6,474 nucleotides of DNA from NCBI GenBank assembly GCA_000416005.1, contig KE356562.1, positions 751,521-757,994 on the forward strand, read 5' to 3'. How positions within the stretch are numbered: position 1 is the stretch's first letter; the number at the start of each line of letters is the position of its first letter. This document shows, one piece after another, positions 1-6,028 of the stretch. The notes beneath the pieces are model-generated. The model was not told where the DNA came from. It made no database searches and saw only the letters and a program-made list of their open reading frames with translations. Source of the DNA: Haloquadratum sp. J07HQX50. GTDB taxonomy: Archaea > Halobacteriota > Halobacteria > Halobacteriales > Haloferacaceae. The position numbers were made by a program, and so were the translations under genes.

Positions 1-256
1 CACGCCATCCCTCACGCATATGTGCTTTGCCACAGCCTGAGCAGATGTACTTCAGGTGTGTCTTCTTTGTCGGCTTATCACCACCGGGGACCTTTGAGAA
101 CTTGCCGGCGTTCCCGATCGTTGATTTATTACGCCGTGTCTGACGCGCGTTCCACTTCATGCCGGTTGAACGGCCAGACCGTACTTTTTCTACTTCATGT
201 TCGTTGTGACTGTCGCAGTTTGGACAGTACGTATTGAATCGACGTGGCATTTCCAT
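1..256 (-). CDS. rpl44e: 50S ribosomal protein L44e, 5' part only (cut by window edge)
   Basis: This is a component of the archaeal/eukaryotic large ribosomal subunit (eukaryotic counterpart eL42). The minus strand from base 256 reads 85 codons before the window ends. It begins [14 protein letters not shown], the typical L44e opening. Two CxxC pairs (C11/C14 and C72/C75) form the expected zinc-binding site. The conserved basic stretch [14 protein letters not shown] (residues 52-65) and the GCGKAH..REGW end region are also present. The family is about 92 residues long in haloarchaea, so only a few C-terminal residues are missing. The ATG at 256 is preferred because haloarchaeal L44e usually starts M-x-MPRRF; the ATG at 250 is the alternative. 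A short AGGT lies 8 bases ahead of the start. In haloarchaea this gene is usually followed by rps27e and an aIF2 alpha gene, which would lie beyond the left edge. Confidence 0.95.
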   Translation of the reverse strand, partial: MEMPRRFNTYCPNCDSHNEHEVEKVRSGRSTGMKWNARQTRRNKSTIGNAGKFSKVPGGDKPTKKTHLKYICSGCGKAHMREGWR

Positions 257-290
257 AAGTATCTACCTTGCGCAAAAGTCAACCGCTGAC

Positions 291-300
291 AGTTAAAACC
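291..300 (-). promoter_or_regulatory. candidate TATA box for rpl44e
   Basis: On the minus strand this reads GGTTTTAACT. The AT core centres about 40 bases ahead of the ATG at 256, which would place transcription start near base 269 and give a leader of roughly 13 bases containing AGGT. The call rests on position and base composition only. Confidence 0.4.
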
Positions 301-320
301 CGTTTGGTTCGCCATCTATA

Positions 321-343
321 TGCTTATTCGAAGCGATTAAGCA
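321..343 (+). promoter_or_regulatory. candidate promoter of the small HAH_0734-type gene, with an inverted repeat
   Basis: TGCTTA (321-326) and TAAGCA (338-343) are perfect inverted arms separated by 11 bases. The right arm overlaps an ATTAAG element (336-341) whose spacing to the ATG at 365 suits a TATA box giving a leaderless transcript. A protein binding the repeat would cover the promoter. The box is a weak match to haloarchaeal consensus, and the repeat is short enough to arise by chance. Confidence 0.35.
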
Positions 344-364
344 CTCACTGTTACAATCAGATCC

Positions 365-622
365 ATGAAGAAACTCATTATTACGGGGGATCCTGGAATT
401 CACCGGGATGCAGTAATTGAGGTTGAGGGCGAGGAGTTGATTTGTTTCTCTATCGACCGACAGGGCGATTATCACGGTCCAGATACGCCTCAGTTGTGGT
501 GTACGGTGGGGACCGATGACGAACGAGAAATGTTTGAGAAACGACAATACGTCCCCCACTTCCTGGATGTTGAAGCCATCGATGGCACCGCAGTCACGGT
601 GAAATCAGCCAGCGGAAACTGA
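365..622 (+). CDS. HAH_0734 family protein (small acidic haloarchaeal protein of unknown function)
   Basis: This 85-residue cytosolic protein has no signal peptide or membrane segment. The sequence starts MKKLIITGDPGIHRD and contains a central block, DRQGDYHGPDTPQLWCTVGT (residues 31-50), followed by a charged DDERE stretch and VPHFLDVEAID (63-73). From memory this matches the small haloarchaeal family named HAH_0734, which has no assigned function. Cys27 and Cys46 are its only cysteines, so it lacks the four-ligand site of a classical zinc finger. The ATG at 365 is the first in frame and fits a TATA-like element about 25 bases upstream. The gene diverges from rpl44e, an arrangement I believe recurs in haloarchaea, and that may hint at a translation-linked role. 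Its last 18 bases overlap the 3' end of the opposing DUF2298 gene. Confidence 0.82.
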   Translation: MKKLIITGDPGIHRDAVIEVEGEELICFSIDRQGDYHGPDTPQLWCTVGTDDEREMFEKRQYVPHFLDVEAIDGTAVTVKSASGN

Positions 623-2920
623 ACGAGGCAAGCTTGCCGTGGATACCGAATAAATGCGCACTGTTCCTGATTGATGTGCAAGTCGAACCCCATCCATTGA
701 CATGTTGAGTTGCTCATATCGCGTTTTTTCACTGGGCCCAACCCAGATATATGATACATTGTATTTGTGTAGAAGTCGGGCTCGCTCACCGGTTGTACCT
801 GTATACATGGTGTCGACATCAGTCACACGAGCACGATAGGCATCTTGCCCACGATACCCGACTTCGTGTGCCCACCCCGCGACAGTTGGGACGCCCGTGA
901 GGCTCGAGGCAGGATTACCACTCCAACTATACATCGCCCGTGAGCGTGTATCTGAGACGCCATACCGGGTAGTGCCTGGCGCTTCGAGAAGCACTGGTTG
1001 ACCCGGCCGCTGATCGATCCATTCGATTGCCTCAGCACTCTCAGGATGTCGCTGGTCAACAAACGCTGTCGCATCGAGGGTTGGGCCCCCAGGTGGCGGA
1101 CCGCTGTCCAAATGCGCACCGACGGCAAACCCCCCATAAAGACCACTCAAGATCATCACACCAGCGATGATGATCACACTGAGCGTCTGAGTCCAGCGGG
1201 TGCTTGCAAGACGACGTCGAATCTTCGAGAGTGCCACTCCAGAGGAAATGGCAAGAAAGAGCCACACCTGTGCGTATGTTTTGAATACGGTGTTCATCCG
1301 TCCAGGCCCTGCCTGTTCGTTCACGTAGATGAGTTCGACAAGCAATAGCAGTCCTGTTCCACCAATGAGTAGTACTCCCATGTACCCAAATTCGTGTCGG
1401 GTCCATACCACCCAGCCACTGCCAACGAGAAGTGGAACGACCGCAACAGCCGCAGGAATTGACAGCAGGCTCCCAAGTATCGCACCGGCCGCAGCGATAC
1501 AAATGAACACCCACCGGCTCTCTCGCAAGAGAAGAGTCCACAGGATTAGGATAAACAATCCATGAACGAGAAGAAATGCGCCAAGACTACTGCGCATAGA
1601 CGGTGGGAGAAGCGCGAGACTACGGCTCCCACCGCCTGTCGCCGGACCCAAAACGAACGGGAGTGCGACAATGACAGCGATAATTGTTATACAAACAGCC
1701 ACCACGCCAACCCAACTCATTCGTCGCAGTACATCGAAGAAAGAACTTTGAGATTGAGCTGATGGCTGTGGTGTGCTCGCCGGCGTCCGGAAAAGACTGC
1801 GTGGGGCTGATGGGGCAAAAAAGACGGTCAGCACTCCAATTGCAAGGACACTTGGAAAGCTCCAGGTATTTTGGATCGCTTGCCAGCCTGCGACAACAGG
1901 TATGATGACGAAGATGAGTACTTGTCGGTCACGTCTGTTGTCTGGTGGCGTGCAATAGTAAATAAATCCGACCGCCATAGCAAGGACAAGTATCGGCTGT
2001 CCTAGCATATGTGCGTGGAGGTCACCATTGAGCCAGGCAAAGAGTGGAAACTCGTTGATCGTTCCCTCAATCACTCGGGAAGCATCCCAATAATAAAACG
2101 AGGAAGAAGTATCACGTAGCTCCGACAGTGAGACTCCCGTCTGGCTGGCAACAGCGTTGATGATCGGACGCTGAATTGACGTTGGAAGCACTTGGAGAGT
2201 GAGGCGAGTCGGTGTGTATAGGTTACTTGCCCAACCAACGAAATAGACAGCGAGCCCCCCAGCCAAGCGGCGATTCCCGCCAGCAGTTGCCCAGATAAGT
2301 CCTGCCAATTCATACACAGCAGCAAGAAGTGCGCCAAAAAATCCAGCTAACGAAAGGTTATACGCATATCGTGGTGGCGTGCTCGTCAACCAACCCAAAA
2401 TTGTCGTGGTGAGATGCCCACCATAGTAGTACTGAACGCGCTCACCAGCAAACCAGAAGTCCATCGGAGGAAGTACTGCCGACCGAGACAATGTCTGTAA
2501 CAATCCAAAGTCAAGAAACTTCTCGCCGCCAACAGGAATGACACCAGGGTCGTAGCTCCGTATGAGGAGGATACATCCGAATCCGAGCAGGAATACCGAA
2601 AATAATTCAATCAGATAGATTCCATCAATACGACTCGCTGGATGACGATCAACTCGCAAGTCTCGCAGAGATTCCCACTCACACAGCGCGATGCTACTAA
2701 GTGTGAGCAGTGTACCAAGTCCAGCGAGATAGGCGAGTGGCCCCCACCGCCATTGCCCCACCCAGTACGCCGGAACACTGAGAATGACAAATCCAAGCGG
2801 GAGTGCAAGTCCGACCCCATATCCGCTAATATGTCGTGATAGTCGCGCCGTGATTGGAGCTGTGAGGAGAAAAAGAACAACATACACCAACACCCAACGC
2901 GCGATGAGCAGATACTCCAT
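605..2920 (-). CDS. DUF2298 (Chlor_Arch_YYY) polytopic membrane protein, putative GT-C type glycosyltransferase
   Basis: This 771-residue integral membrane protein has roughly 14-17 hydrophobic segments (residues about 5-600) and a hydrophilic C-terminal domain (about 601-771), probably outside the cell. Family landmarks appear in order: GEKFLDF (132-138), LPPMDFWFAGE (150-160), the name-giving YYY (164-166) before GGH, EFPLFAWLNGDLHAH (290-304), NTWSFP (351-356), RMNTVFKTYAQVW (541-553), TLDATAF (614-620), GVPTVAGWAHEVGYRG (676-691) and YNVSYIWVGPSEKTRY (720-735). Length and motif order indicate a full protein. The many-helix body with acidic residues (E133, D137) in an early outer loop resembles GT-C enzymes that use polyprenyl-phosphate sugars; that function is inferred. 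I recall NxWDxP at the 351-356 motif, so Ser354 may be a departure. The C-terminal domain has N-glycosylation sequons at N721 and N739. The gene diverges from the nucleoside hydrolase and sits near a glycosyltransferase-GtrA pair. Confidence 0.93.
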   Translation of the reverse strand: MEYLLIARWVLVYVVLFLLTAPITARLSRHISGYGVGLALPLGFVILSVPAYWVGQWRWGPLAYLAGLGTLLTLSSIALCEWESLRDLRVDRHPASRIDGIYLIELFSVFLLGFGCILLIRSYDPGVIPVGGEKFLDFGLLQTLSRSAVLPPMDFWFAGERVQYYYGGHLTTTILGWLTSTPPRYAYNLSLAGFFGALLAAVYELAGLIWATAGGNRRLAGGLAVYFVGWASNLYTPTRLTLQVLPTSIQRPIINAVASQTGVSLSELRDTSSSFYYWDASRVIEGTINEFPLFAWLNGDLHAHMLGQPILVLAMAVGFIYYCTPPDNRRDRQVLIFVIIPVVAGWQAIQNTWSFPSVLAIGVLTVFFAPSAPRSLFRTPASTPQPSAQSQSSFFDVLRRMSWVGVVAVCITIIAVIVALPFVLGPATGGGSRSLALLPPSMRSSLGAFLLVHGLFILILWTLLLRESRWVFICIAAAGAILGSLLSIPAAVAVVPLLVGSGWVVWTRHEFGYMGVLLIGGTGLLLLVELIYVNEQAGPGRMNTVFKTYAQVWLFLAISSGVALSKIRRRLASTRWTQTLSVIIIAGVMILSGLYGGFAVGAHLDSGPPPGGPTLDATAFVDQRHPESAEAIEWIDQRPGQPVLLEAPGTTRYGVSDTRSRAMYSWSGNPASSLTGVPTVAGWAHEVGYRGQDAYRARVTDVDTMYTGTTGERARLLHKYNVSYIWVGPSEKTRYEQLNMSMDGVRLAHQSGTVRIYSVSTASLPRSVSAG
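627..638. other. perfect 12-bp palindrome just after the small gene's stop codon
   Basis: GGCAAGCTTGCC reads the same on both strands and begins 5 bases after the stop of the 365-622 gene. It lies inside the last codons of the opposing DUF2298 gene. It could act in transcript ending or 3' processing at this convergent junction. No T-tract follows, so a classical terminator is not supported, and the palindrome may be chance. Confidence 0.2.
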
Positions 2921-2948
2921 GCGTTATTCATTGTCTGATGGAGGATCC

Positions 2949-2960
2949 TGATATCTATGC
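2949..2960 (-). promoter_or_regulatory. candidate TATA box for the DUF2298 gene
   Basis: On the minus strand this reads GCATAGATATCA, preceded by an A/C-rich CCAAACG that could serve as the TFB-recognition element. Its centre is about 34 bases ahead of the ATG at 2920, predicting transcription start near 2928 and a leader of under 10 bases. The call rests on position only. Confidence 0.35.
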
Positions 2961-3013
2961 CGTTTGGTAATCGTGCCGGCTGTCGGGGCGACTGTAAATG
3001 AAGCTCGACAACT

Positions 3014-3033
3014 TGGGTATAGATTATTACCCA
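3014..3033. repeat. inverted repeat TGGGTA-N8-TACCCA in the divergent promoter region
   Basis: The 6-bp arms (3014-3019 and 3028-3033) are perfect and flank an AT-rich 8-base centre. The size suits a dimeric regulator site. It lies about 95 bases upstream of the DUF2298 start and 160 bases upstream of the nucleoside hydrolase start, so it is too far to overlap either predicted TATA box. The AT-rich centre could itself belong to a promoter. Confidence 0.4.
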
Positions 3034-3068
3034 GAGGCACGACAGGGCAAGAAATAGCGATGAAATAC

Positions 3069-3097
3069 AGTCACAGTGACTCTGTATACACACAGAG
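3069..3097. repeat. two abutting inverted repeats in the divergent promoter region
   Basis: The first is AGTCAC-A-GTGACT (3069-3081), a perfect 6-bp repeat with a one-base centre. The second is CTCTGT-N6-ACAGAG (3080-3097), with perfect arms, overlapping the first by two bases. Together they form 29 bases of nearly continuous dyad symmetry between the two divergent genes, possibly paired operator sites or an RNA structure. I recognise no known regulator consensus. Confidence 0.35.
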
Positions 3098-3145
3098 AAA
3101 GTTTTGAAGATGCGGTGCTGTTGTCATCTCGCCATTGCACAAGTC

Positions 3146-3157
3146 GGGTTGCAACCC
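3146..3157. promoter_or_regulatory. perfect palindrome, likely operator of the nucleoside hydrolase gene
   Basis: GGGTTGCAACCC is a perfect 12-bp palindrome ending three bases before the predicted TATA box at 3161-3168. Its right half occupies the place where the TFB-recognition element should be, so a bound regulator would block TFB or be placed to recruit it. Of the four inverted repeats in this intergenic region it has the best position for controlling transcription. Confidence 0.5.
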
Positions 3158-3160
3158 AGA

Positions 3161-3168
3161 TATTTATT
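3161..3168 (+). promoter_or_regulatory. TATA box of the nucleoside hydrolase gene
   Basis: TATTTATT is centred about 28 bases ahead of the ATG at 3193. Standard archaeal spacing of 25-27 bases puts transcription start at about 3190-3193, giving a leaderless transcript. This supports the ATG at 3193 over the in-frame upstream GTG at 3076, which lies ahead of the box. Confidence 0.6.
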
Positions 3169-3192
3169 CCCTCAAGTCCCAAACCGCGTTTC

Positions 3193-4128
3193 ATGGCTTC
3201 CTCAGTACTCATCGACGTCGACCCCGGAAACGACGACGCGGTGTTAATCGCGCTGGCCGCCGCGACGGAGCGACTCGACATCGAAGCCGTGACAACCGTG
3301 GCTGGCAACGTCGGGCTTGAGCACACAACCCGAAACGCCCGCGCGATACTCGAGTGGCTCGGCGAGACCGATGTCCCAGTCGCGCCAGGCGCGGACGCGC
3401 CGCTAGTCCGCGAACTGGAGACGGCGTCACACGTCCATGGTCCCCGTGGACTTCACACACAACCACCGGAGCCAACGGCTGATCCAGTAGCGGCCGCTGG
3501 GGCGAACGTCATCGTCGAGCGGGCGCGCGCCAACCCAGGCGAACTGACGCTACTGGCCGTCGGTCCGCTGACGAATGTCGCGCTGGCGTTGGCGCTTGAG
3601 CCTGAGCTGCCGGAGCTACTTGACGACCTACAGGTGATGGGGGGAGCCGCGTTTGTGACTGGCAACGCCTCGCCCACAGCAGAGTACAACTTCTACGTTG
3701 ACCCTGAGGCAGCACGCCGGGTCGTCCGACAGGCGGGTCCGAAGCTGGTTGGCCTCGACGTGACAAATCACACGACGGTGCCGTCCGACACGATCCGTGA
3801 GTGGGCAAGCAGCGACGAGCCGCTTCGGACGCTTGCATCGTGGCTGGCGTACGCCGCCCCTGAGAATGTCGACGACGCGCTAGACGAGGGGACCCCGCCG
3901 AGGGTCCACGACGCCACCGTCGGCGTCGACCAACTTGCGGACGTACTTGAGTTCGAGTCGTATCCCGCTGAGGTCGAAACCTACGGCTCGCATCGGGGTG
4001 CGCTGGCGTGTGATGACCGCCCCCGGACTGACCGCGAACCTAACGTCGAGGTGGCTGTCGATATCGACGCGTCAGTGTTCCGGGCAGAACTCGTCGATGC
4101 ACTCCAGTCACTCAACATCGAGTCGTGA
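3193..4128 (+). CDS. inosine/uridine-preferring nucleoside hydrolase (N-ribohydrolase)
   Basis: This cytosolic enzyme cleaves the N-glycosidic bond of ribonucleosides, releasing ribose and the base for salvage. The 311 residues match the usual family length of about 310. The N-terminal signature IDVDPGNDDAV (residues 7-17) holds the Ca2+/ribose-binding aspartates D8, D10, D14 and D15. Other family landmarks are TVAGN (35-39), HVHGPRGL (80-87), VGPLTN with T127, MGGAAFVTGN (149-158), EYNFYVDPEAA (164-174, normally E-F-N...DPEAA) and VHDATVG (238-244), where H239 is the catalytic-type histidine and D240 a calcium ligand. All key residues are present, so it should be active; the preferred nucleoside cannot be told. 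The start is set by the TATA box at 3161-3168. It is more GC-rich than the flanking genes (40 of 60 bases at 3781-3840), so it may have been acquired. It seems to be transcribed alone, with a palindrome at its promoter. Confidence 0.95.
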   Translation: MASSVLIDVDPGNDDAVLIALAAATERLDIEAVTTVAGNVGLEHTTRNARAILEWLGETDVPVAPGADAPLVRELETASHVHGPRGLHTQPPEPTADPVAAAGANVIVERARANPGELTLLAVGPLTNVALALALEPELPELLDDLQVMGGAAFVTGNASPTAEYNFYVDPEAARRVVRQAGPKLVGLDVTNHTTVPSDTIREWASSDEPLRTLASWLAYAAPENVDDALDEGTPPRVHDATVGVDQLADVLEFESYPAEVETYGSHRGALACDDRPRTDREPNVEVAVDIDASVFRAELVDALQSLNIES

Positions 4129-5148
4129 CCGGCCGTGCAGACTCGCTTGTCTGAGCCACGGTCGTCGATGCACTCATAGATGCGTTGAAACAGAGGACCG
4201 TGCCGCGGAGATCGACGTCACTGAGGCTTCCGATTCGGCGCTCTCCTATGCCCCCGCCACCGATTTCCAGGGCATGGCACCGCTCGATTCTGCACTCCGG
4301 CAGCGTCGTTGATCCCTGCGTGGGGGAAGACATGATTACGCTCATAGAAATGACACACGTTGATGTCCTGATCAGTGGTGAATTCAACCGGTGTGTAAGA
4401 GTCGATTTGACTCGCGTCTGCGTGAACCGCCTCAAGATCAAGCCCCGAGGCACTCGCCTTGTTTATCTGTAGACGGTCACCTTCTGGGCATCACTGGCAG
4501 CGATCTCCAGAAGCGTGATAGAAACCACGAAAGCCGCACGCACGACGTATGAGAAAGAGGGAACGGTCTACCCTGCGGCCTGTTAGGGCCTGTTGAACGA
4601 GAGTTTGACGCGTCGGTTACGCTTGCTGACGCACCTGCCAGCCCTTGCTGTACATGGATCACGTCCACGACTTCCAGGCACATGCCGCATGGACGATACG
4701 TCTGAATGTGCATCAGTTCGGGTGCCTTCGTTGACGAGCAGGGCTTGGCGGCCCCGTTCGTCGCCCCCGCTGGCATCGCGGCCGTTTGAAGCGTCGTGTT
4801 CGTCGTGTTTCCAAGTCTGATGAGGGGTTCTGATGATACTCGATCTGGGAGAGCGACGCCTCAGCCGGGCATGGCCAAGCGCTGTGATAGGCCACAGGCG
4901 GAGACGGTGACGAACATAGTCAGCGCGTCCCTTGTGTAGTGTAGACCCAGGTGTTCCTCTTGAGGCGGGTGTGCTGGCGCTCGCCGTCGCCGCTCGGTAT
5001 GAGAAGAACTACTCATTATAATGAGGCGGATATTGATTGGTGGTTCGCGGTCTCAGCAGTGCATATTCGGTCCACGGCTGAGGCTGCGAGGCTTCGGTCG
5101 CTCACGGTCAGTCGCTGGAAGATGGAAATATCGATACATTACGATTGG
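4129..5148. other. about 1-kb spacer without a convincing gene; possible gene remnants
   Basis: No reading frame here has a recognisable domain, a credible start with promoter, or the acidic composition of haloarchaeal proteins. Frames on both strands give Arg/Ser/Pro-rich translations typical of antisense or non-coding GC-rich DNA. Composition is patchy: 28 G/C of 60 at 4321-4380, 43 of 60 at 4741-4800 and 37 of 60 at 4861-4920. Small direct repeats occur: GGCCTGTT at 4577-4584 and 4587-4594, CGTCGTGTT twice in tandem at 4792-4809, and TCTGATGA at 4816-4823 and 4829-4836. A stop-free minus-strand run at 4218-4490 reads more protein-like than the rest. I saw no tRNA, CRISPR or insertion-sequence ends. 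A decayed gene or old insertion is the likeliest content. Confidence 0.6.
4218..4490 (-). pseudogene. possible decayed coding remnant, no start codon, unidentified
   Basis: The minus strand from 4490 is open for 90 codons to a TGA at 4218-4220. Its first two thirds have a haloarchaeal-looking, mildly acidic composition, including GLDLEAVHADASQID, TPVEFTTDQDIN and CHFYERNHVFPHAGIND. After about codon 65 it becomes Arg/Pro-rich and stops looking like protein. There is no good start codon. Just upstream on the same strand another frame reads ITLLEIAASDAQKVTVYR and then stops at 4463-4465, which could be the preceding part of the same gene displaced by a frameshift. I do not recognise the family. 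A 90-codon open run is not rare at this GC content, so chance remains a real possibility. Confidence 0.25.
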
Positions 5149-5156
5149 TTTTTTAC
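5149..5156 (+). promoter_or_regulatory. TATA box of the glycosyltransferase-GtrA operon
   Basis: TTTTTTAC is centred about 27 bases ahead of the ATG at 5180, the spacing expected if transcription starts at or one base before that ATG. It supports 5180 as the start and implies a leaderless message covering both the glycosyltransferase and the GtrA gene. Confidence 0.55.
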
Positions 5157-5179
5157 GAACGTATTGCCTACTTCCGTCG

Positions 5180-6028
5180 ATGAGTGAGTCTCTCGGGATT
5201 GTCATACCTGCGTTTCGACCTTCTCTCGAGCGATTACAGTCATATGTCGAAGCGCTCGTTGCCGAGATAAACCCAGACCACATCCGAATCGAGCTTGATG
5301 ACCCCACCCCAATAACTCGTCAATCGTGTGTAGAAGCATTAGAGGAGGGACTCCTCCCCGACTGTGTGACCGTTGCTACGGTCTCCGAGCGCCGCGGTAA
5401 GGGGGCAGCACTCACCGCAGGATTCGAAGCACTCTGTGAGGCGGTCGACGTTCTCGCATTTGCAGATGCTGACGGCAGCACTCCAGCATCATCTGTCAGC
5501 GATATCATCGAGCGGGTTCGCAGAGGAGAGACTCATATTGCAACCGGCTCGCGGCGCCATCCAGAGGCAACGGTTGCTACACACCAAACATTCGCTCGTC
5601 GGCATCTTGGAGACATCTTTGCATGGACAGTCCGTCGAGTGCTCGACACAGAGTTGTTCGACTATCAGTGTGGGGCAAAAGCCTTCAGCGCAGAGGTATG
5701 GCAGCAGATTCGCCCATATCTATATGAGGCTGGGTTTGCATGGGATATCGAAGTAATTGCAGTGGCTGCAGCCTTCGAGTATACGATACAGGAAGTGCCA
5801 GTGCACTGGGATGATCGACCGGGCTCAACCGTCTCACCGATACGAACATCAATGAGGCTCGCCCGAGCGCTAGTGGCAGCACATCACCGAGCCAATATTA
5901 TTCGCGAACGACGATTAGACCGGTTATTGGCAATGACCCGGCCGACCCGACCAGCCTTAGTTGATCGGCTGACGCCAACGGAAGTAATTGACCGTCGGGG
6001 CACACCAGACGGTGTTGAGGTGCCGTGA
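5180..6028 (+). CDS. family 2 glycosyltransferase, polyprenyl (dolichyl)-phosphate sugar synthase type
   Basis: The likely reaction is transfer of a hexose from a nucleotide-sugar to dolichyl phosphate on the cytoplasmic face, as in the DPM1/ALG5 group. The protein has 282 residues. GT-A fold features are GIVIPAFRPS (6-15), SERRGKGAALTAGF (69-82), the metal/nucleotide site DADGS (96-100), GSRR (123-126), DYQCGAKAFS (161-170), FAWDIEVI (187-194) and EVPVHWDDRPGSTVS (205-219). The last three match the acceptor/catalytic region of this subgroup (DxQCGFKxF, F-x-x-DxE and EVPVxW). It has no membrane segment, so it is probably peripheral or held by the partner encoded next. ATG 5180 is preferred over 5021 because the upstream residues are Arg-rich and uncharacteristic, and the TATA box lies at 5149-5156. 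The C-terminal tail (about 243-282) is charged and variable. The sugar cannot be predicted. Confidence 0.93.
   Translation: MSESLGIVIPAFRPSLERLQSYVEALVAEINPDHIRIELDDPTPITRQSCVEALEEGLLPDCVTVATVSERRGKGAALTAGFEALCEAVDVLAFADADGSTPASSVSDIIERVRRGETHIATGSRRHPEATVATHQTFARRHLGDIFAWTVRRVLDTELFDYQCGAKAFSAEVWQQIRPYLYEAGFAWDIEVIAVAAAFEYTIQEVPVHWDDRPGSTVSPIRTSMRLARALVAAHHRANIIRERRLDRLLAMTRPTRPALVDRLTPTEVIDRRGTPDGVEVP

Noticed and set aside
22..237. Open plus-strand frame opposite the L44e gene
   Set aside because: It is antisense to a clearly conserved ribosomal protein, and its translation is Ser/Arg-rich with no known domain.
1056..1541. 161-codon minus-strand open frame inside the DUF2298 gene
   Set aside because: It is an alternative-frame shadow of the conserved DUF2298 coding sequence, with a Cys/Trp/Arg-rich translation.
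3076..3192. N-terminal extension of the nucleoside hydrolase from an upstream GTG
   Set aside because: The family begins just before the DxDPGxDD motif, the extra 39 residues do not resemble the family, and a good TATA box lies between the GTG and the ATG at 3193.
4112..4453. 113-codon minus-strand open frame beginning MPRGLILRRF
   Set aside because: It has a basic, Ser/Thr/Arg-rich composition and overlaps the 3' end of the nucleoside hydrolase; the neighbouring minus frame at 4218-4490 is more protein-like.
4577..4600. GGGCCTGTTGAAC as a possible insertion-sequence end
   Set aside because: It resembles ends of some insertion sequences, but I found no matching inverted copy, target duplication or transposase nearby.
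4816..4850. Repeated TCTGATGA as possible C/C' boxes of a C/D guide RNA
   Set aside because: Only 5 bases separate the two copies, too few for a guide, and the D/D' boxes are not correctly spaced.
4477..4895. Several 60-100 codon open frames on both strands of the spacer
   Set aside because: The translations are rich in Arg, Ser, Pro and Cys, lack recognisable motifs and overlap each other on both strands, as expected of non-coding GC-rich DNA.
5021..5179. N-terminal extension of the glycosyltransferase from an upstream ATG
   Set aside because: The extension is Arg-rich and unlike haloarchaeal protein, family members start just before the VIPAF strand, and the TATA box at 5149-5156 predicts a start at 5180.
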